From Synaphobranchus kaupii (lineage: Eukaryota; Chordata; Actinopteri; Anguilliformes; Synaphobranchidae), in assembly GCA_029718625.1 (NCBI GenBank), contig CM056387.1:36463927-36527926 (forward strand): 64,000 nucleotides of DNA, in the 5' to 3' direction. Made by a program: the position numbers and the translations under genes. The notes beneath the pieces are model-generated. The model was not told the origin of the DNA. It was given only the letters and a program-made list of their open reading frames with translations, and made no database searches. Positions 59,488 to 64,000 of this stretch are shown here, in pieces (positions within the stretch are counted from its first letter, which is position 1; each line of letters starts with the position of its first letter).

Positions 59488-59616
59488 ATGTACCAGGACT
59501 ACTCCGGGAACTACGACACGTCCTCCCGCGGCAGCAGCATCTCACCGGCCCAGCCTGAGTCCTTCACTAGCGGCAGCAGTACTATCGGCAGTCCGATTTC
59601 TACCTCAAGCTACCAG
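59488..59616 (+). CDS. FOSL2 (Fra-2) first coding exon
   Basis: Starts MYQDYSGNYDTSSRGSSISP and continues Ser/Thr/Pro-rich for 43 codons to a phase-0 donor CAG|GTAATG (59617). The opening MYQDY-GN-DTSSRGSS pattern is diagnostic of FOSL2 (human MYQDYPGNFDTSSRGSS). Fra-2 is a nuclear bZIP protein that pairs with Jun proteins to bind AP-1 sites. This exon holds only the N-terminal region; the basic DNA-binding region and leucine zipper are in later exons outside the window. ATG context has A at -3, and an in-frame TGA lies 24 bases upstream. Paralogues fosl1 and fos are less likely given the exact N-terminus. Confidence 0.94.
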
Positions 59617-61589
59617 GTAATGTTCCAGGGACTGTTCGGCACTGAAATCAAGACATTCGATTAGCTACACATGAGACGCACAAGCACTTTCAAACTAAAA
59701 TGCTTTGAACCTAGGCTATGCTAAGGCATTTTTTTATTGGCTAGTTGTGTGCTAAATAATATGCTACCATAGCCTACTGCGTTGTCGTGGCATTGCTATT
59801 TAAGATCACGTTACAGAAACAATCACATATTATATTAACCTACCTGAGCCCATTTGGAAGAAAAAGAAATCGGCGCTACCCACATACAGGCTAAGTGTTG
59901 GTCACTTCCAGTTGTGCTAGCCCACTTTTCTAGACACCAGGTGAATAGTGAACATTAGTGAAATATATCCCAAAATACATGGCAAGTGTTACTTAAGACT
60001 GTTGAGTGACGCATTTCTTTGTAAATGTACAGATTTAGATGCGAGGAAGAACATAATTTATGTCTAAATATTGAGAACTTTGAAGGGAAACAATAGAAGC
60101 ATACGTTAATGCCGTCTTTTTGGTCGTGTTCATTAAAGTTCGGTAATCTGTTTGGTGCGGGTTTTGTATGACGAAAGTGAATAGAAATAACTGAAATAAA
60201 CGTTTAATTTAGAGCGCGATTAATGCAAAATAACATAAACCTGGACATATGGGGGAAAACATCTAGTAATGGTAATTGGAAATAATCCTAAATAGTGATT
60301 GAAAGGTATGACGCTCTAGATGTAACGAGTACATCGGCGGAACGTTGGCGACGCGTTCCTTCCCTGGCATAAGTTTCGCAAGCTGTCCAAATGTAATAAA
60401 ATGGGACAAGATTAACGCGTTTGCCTGGACCTCAGTACGGGGAATGCGTGGGTGAAACGCGTAAAGTCAAGTCGATCTTGCATCAGCAACCCTGCACATA
60501 TTTGCGCAATTAACGCCCTGGGGATACAACAGTAGGCTATATATTTATTTGTATTAAATTATTAAACGCCAACCATATATGGGTCCAGGGTGTTGATAAT
60601 CTTACACTAATTCAACTCTTTAGTTCACATGCTCCGTAGGCTACACTCACGTGCACACTTTAAATCTTGTCTGTTAGCATATAACCCATCGCATCGCCTT
60701 AGTTCTTGGAGGAAAAGCAGAAGCGCTCTTTAACCCAGTTTTATCGCTAGCTACCGAACAGTTTAGCCGTTTGAACTTAAGCTTCTGTTGTGTGGTCGAC
60801 GTCTCTATACAGCAACATGTTGTATAGAGACTGCATGTAGCCTACAGGTGACAAAATATGGACCGATGCAATTCGACTCGTATGATTGACATCGGTGTGG
60901 ATTTATTGCGAATGACTAATCGCGTTTTGCAATCCATTATATACAGTTGATGTCTGTGAGCGGAGTCTACATCGAGAGAAAAAATCTAATATCACACACA
61001 GTAGCTACCAATCATTTTGATAGGTGGTTTGCAGGCTATGGACCCAACAGTCCACGAGTAAACATTTGTAGCAAACTTTCAGGAGCCACTTGTGTTCCTC
61101 TTTTATATTAAACACCAGACTGTCCAAATCAAGGAATGTCCATGAGGGACTTTCCTAGTCAAAAATCTACCTATAGGTACCTTTTTCAAAATTCCAAGGC
61201 TTAAAAAAGGCATTCCTCCTGTACCACAGCGATTGTACGTTTATCTCCAGTTAATATTCAAGGTTAGAAAGAGACATCTAGTGGCCGGGGCATTCATTAC
61301 AACTGTACACTCTGGAAACGATAGTCACCCACCACCCACCTCTTGCTAAAAATAAACTGTTAACCGTCAATGACATGGTGTCACAGATAAAATAATCCGG
61401 TCCAGTTACCTCTGCATCAGCACGTGCAGGCTATATGAGAGAGGTGGTCCTCAAGGGTTATAAGCGTCACCGAAATCAGAAGCTTTCCATCTCTCAGTCT
61501 CCATGTTCTCCAGTCGTATATGAGATAAATGAAGACTAATTTAACAATTATTTAATCATACTACATCCAGAGGGTCTGAACACACATTA
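59617..61589. other. Start of fosl2 intron 1
   Basis: No second fosl2 exon is seen up to the window end, so intron 1 exceeds 4.3 kb. Few simple repeats here. A CArG box lies at 60573. Confidence 0.6.
60573..60582. promoter_or_regulatory. CArG box in fosl2 intron 1
   Basis: Exact CCATATATGG, a perfect CC(A/T)6GG palindrome, about 1 kb downstream of exon 1. Serum response factor binds this class of site; Fos-family genes are classic targets. No adjacent Ets (GGAA) half-site was confirmed. Confidence 0.5.
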
Positions 61590-61630
61590 TTTTGTGTGTG
61601 TGTGTGTGTGTATGTATGTGCATCCATGCA

Positions 61631-61699
<69 letters not shown>

Positions 61700-61710
61700 G
61701 CATCCATGCA

Positions 61711-61753
<43 letters not shown>

Positions 61754-61960
61754 ATGTATGGGGGAGTATGTATGTGTGTATGTATATGGGGTAGTACATC
61801 TGTATGTATGTGTGTGTGTATGTATGCATGTATAGGGGGTAGTACATCTGTATGTATGTGTGTGTGTGTGTGTGTATATGTATGTATGTATGTATGTATA
61901 GGGGGAGTACATCTGTGTGTGTATAGGGGGAGTACATTATGTATGTACGTATGTATCTAT
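61590..61960. repeat. GT/GTAT compound microsatellite with minisatellite units
   Basis: GT runs at about 61593-61611, 61634-61690 and 61714-61748. The first two are each joined to TATGTATGTGCATCCATGCA units (two copies). Four copies of TATAGGGGGAGTACAT-like words (ATGGGGTAGTACATCTG among them) follow to the right. Confidence 0.92.
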
Positions 61961-63540
61961 TCCATTTCAAAAAGAAGGCTGCTTTGACTGTCTCAGGACA
62001 GGATGTGGCGTTTATCACCCCCCTGTGAATGAACTGGCAGAAAGAAATATGCCCCCCCCCCCCCACTCTTTTCAATGGGTAACCTGAACAGACAGCACAT
62101 GATCCTTTGACCGCAGATTACAATGGCCTGTCTGTGACTGTGAGGCCAATGGTGGAAAAAAAGAACAGCAAACTGACTGACTGACTGACTGACTATTTTT
62201 TAAGTTCAACTGCCTTTTTTTTTTGGCCAACTTCAGAGTTTTCAAAGTTTGGACATGTGTACAGGAGACCTGGTTACAGGTACATACTGAGCCGGCAGGA
62301 TAGCTCGGTCCTGTCTGACACGGGGGGGGGGCATAGACAGAAGTTGGCATGACTAGGTGGCTGCCCTGGGGGTCTGTTTGAATGTTCTGGTGTGGAATTT
62401 CCTCCAGATGCTCCACTGAACAATTTTACCTGCACCCCCCATTACTTTATGACTTTCTATCATAGTTCTTACATAGTTGTTTCTACTCTACTGCAAAATA
62501 GTTATAATGTATGTACGTCTCTTGTTGTTGTTTTTTACTCCGTTTCCACTTCCACATTAAAAATGATTGAGACTCTGGTGAACTTATGGAGTACTGATTC
62601 AATTCCACCAGTATAGCCCTACCTACCCTCCAATCCTAGCAACTGGGAAAACAAAATAGACTGGGTACACTGCTGCACGGTCAGCAGACTGCTGCTCCAG
62701 AGACTGATATTTTAATCTCATTTTTGCATCTGCTAAGATTGGCGACGGCCAGTCAACACAAACACACACTGCAAGACGGAGTGTCTCCAGGCGCCCCTTT
62801 TTGTCAAATAACCTCACCAGAGGTTACTCAGTTTAATAAGATGCACTCAATCACCGGCAAGGTGTCATATAATGAATGATGACACGCGACACTCGTAAAA
62901 AGCGGGCGCTGATGCGCGTGCAGTTACATGGGCAGAAATCAGCAGGAGTCATAAGACAACGCAACCACGTTTCATCGCAAAAGTGAAATGGTTAAAACTC
63001 AGTAATAACAAGCGAGGATTTCTTCACTTGCCCATAAATCCACGTGTTTAAATTCAATTCTTAAACATGGACATAATGTACCTTGACCGGGGAAGACCTT
63101 TTATTAAAGGTCGTTTCCAAATGTTCCCCAGATGTTTCCAAGCACGCGCGTTTGTTCAGTGTCTGTTGGCCACACGAGTATAAATTGTTTAGGGCATATA
63201 TGAATATACATTTCACCAAGACCTTTCACGCAGTGTATATTAGCAAAAAAATAATAATAATATATGTATAGCCTATGTGTGTGTTGTATTTCTTGCCAAA
63301 TATGTTGTCTTGGCTTTCCACACGCCTATTTTGTTAACATTTGGATCCCATGCGGTTCACACCCGCGAAGCCTAAGCGTAGGCCTATTTAGCCTTAAAAA
63401 AAAATAAAAAAATAAAAAAACTGGATTACCGTCATGCCCGTTGCCAATCTCCTAAACTACATAGTTTGTTTGTTCATTGGGAAGTTTTCACGGAGGCGTC
63501 AGAAAGTTCCTGGAAGTTTGCATCATGTGTTAGTTTTGAA
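61961..63540. other. fosl2 intron 1, nothing recognised
   Basis: C run at 62053-62064, (CTGA)n at about 62172-62193 and a G run near 62323-62331. No exon or RNA gene seen. Confidence 0.5.
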
Positions 63541-63640
63541 AGTCAAGTCAAGTTTATTTGTATAGCACATATTCATACAACTGAATGCAATTCAAAGTGC
63601 TTCACAGAATAATGAAAAAAGAAAGATTGATTTGACAGTA
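63541..63640. repeat. Teleost interspersed repeat head
   Basis: AGTCAAGTCAAGTTTATTTG, TATAGCACATATTCA and AATTCAAAGTGCTTCACAGA: the common fish TTTATTTGTATAGCAC...CAAAGTGCTTCACA repeat. Confidence 0.65.
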
Positions 63641-64000
63641 CAATTAAAACTGTATAACTGTAGTAAAAAAACTTCTGGAAACTTGTCCCTTCTTGCACCC
63701 TCTGCAAGTTCCAGAAAAGATTAACAGCCAACTAAAGGGCGCCTTCTGTGGAGACAAAGACGCTATATCTGCCGACGAACGAAGGGGAATTAGGTTAGTA
63801 GCCTATAGTCTGTCGGGACAAGTGGCTGTGTCCCAAAATGCGGGGATAACTACCAGGAAATTGCGCGGGCCGGCCAATAGTACGTGCAACCTCCCACCCC
63901 TTTGTCCTGTTCCTTCAGACGCGAGGCTTGACAGTTTTCAGGTGATTTTTTTTTTTTTTTTTTTTTGGGGCGGGCGTAAACACCACATAGGCTGTGCTAT
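63641..64000. other. fosl2 intron 1, to window end
   Basis: Contains GGCCGGCCAATAG near 63868 (a CCAAT word) and a T run of about 20 near 63947-63966. No exon seen. Confidence 0.45.

Noticed and set aside
59229..59489. 86-codon minus-strand frame over the fosl2 start
   Set aside because: Overlaps the fosl2 5' UTR and start codon on the opposite strand; no recognisable content.
59617..64000. Search for fosl2 exon 2 (KFRVDMPG-like start)
   Set aside because: Not seen in the remaining 4.4 kb; an AAGTTCCAGAAAAG word near 63707 does not continue as Fra-2.

Overview
The window is vertebrate nuclear DNA, almost certainly from a ray-finned (teleost) fish. It holds split genes with GT-AG introns, very dense CA/GT and CT/GA microsatellites, C and G homopolymers, many minisatellites, short foldback (MITE-like) elements and tRNA-derived SINE pieces. 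Two genes can be read with confidence, both on the + strand: the 3' half of babam2 (BRE/BRCC45, a scaffold of the BRCA1-A and BRISC deubiquitinase complexes) and the first coding exon of fosl2 (Fra-2, an AP-1 bZIP factor). As I recall, BABAM2 and FOSL2 are also neighbours in the same orientation in human, so this looks like conserved vertebrate microsynteny. The species cannot be named from the sequence.

Layout. 1-16190: repeat-rich intron upstream of the first recognised babam2 exon. It has 42-bp and 32-bp minisatellites, long GT and GA tracts, a 500-N assembly gap at 8501-9000, a decayed hAT transposase fragment, and two blocks that are duplicated elsewhere. 16191-37605: six babam2 coding exons (16191-16300, 29136-29235, 34636-34706, 34991-35073, 36166-36319, 37542-37605). 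They join in frame to give 193 residues matching the C-terminal half of the protein, followed by a 3' UTR with an AATAAA at 38153. 38180-58800: intergenic DNA with no gene I can support. It holds 24-, 45- and 37-bp tandem arrays, several MITEs with target-site duplications, and teleost interspersed repeats. 58800-59487: probable fosl2 promoter and 5' UTR. 59488-59616: fosl2 exon 1 (43 codons). 59617-64000: start of fosl2 intron 1.

The genes act in different pathways (DNA-damage and ubiquitin signalling versus AP-1 transcription) and I see no operon-like link. The most interesting non-coding signals are: a tandem array of eight CCAAT boxes at 31-bp spacing in a babam2 intron; a TTAA-flanked foldback element carrying a CRE palindrome and a TATA box; a 290-bp CA tract right behind a babam2 splice donor; AP-1, CRE and CArG sites around fosl2; and an abrupt enrichment of TAGCCTA/TAGGCTA from about 51 kb to the window end. 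I found no microbial-type system, CRISPR array or intact transposon gene.
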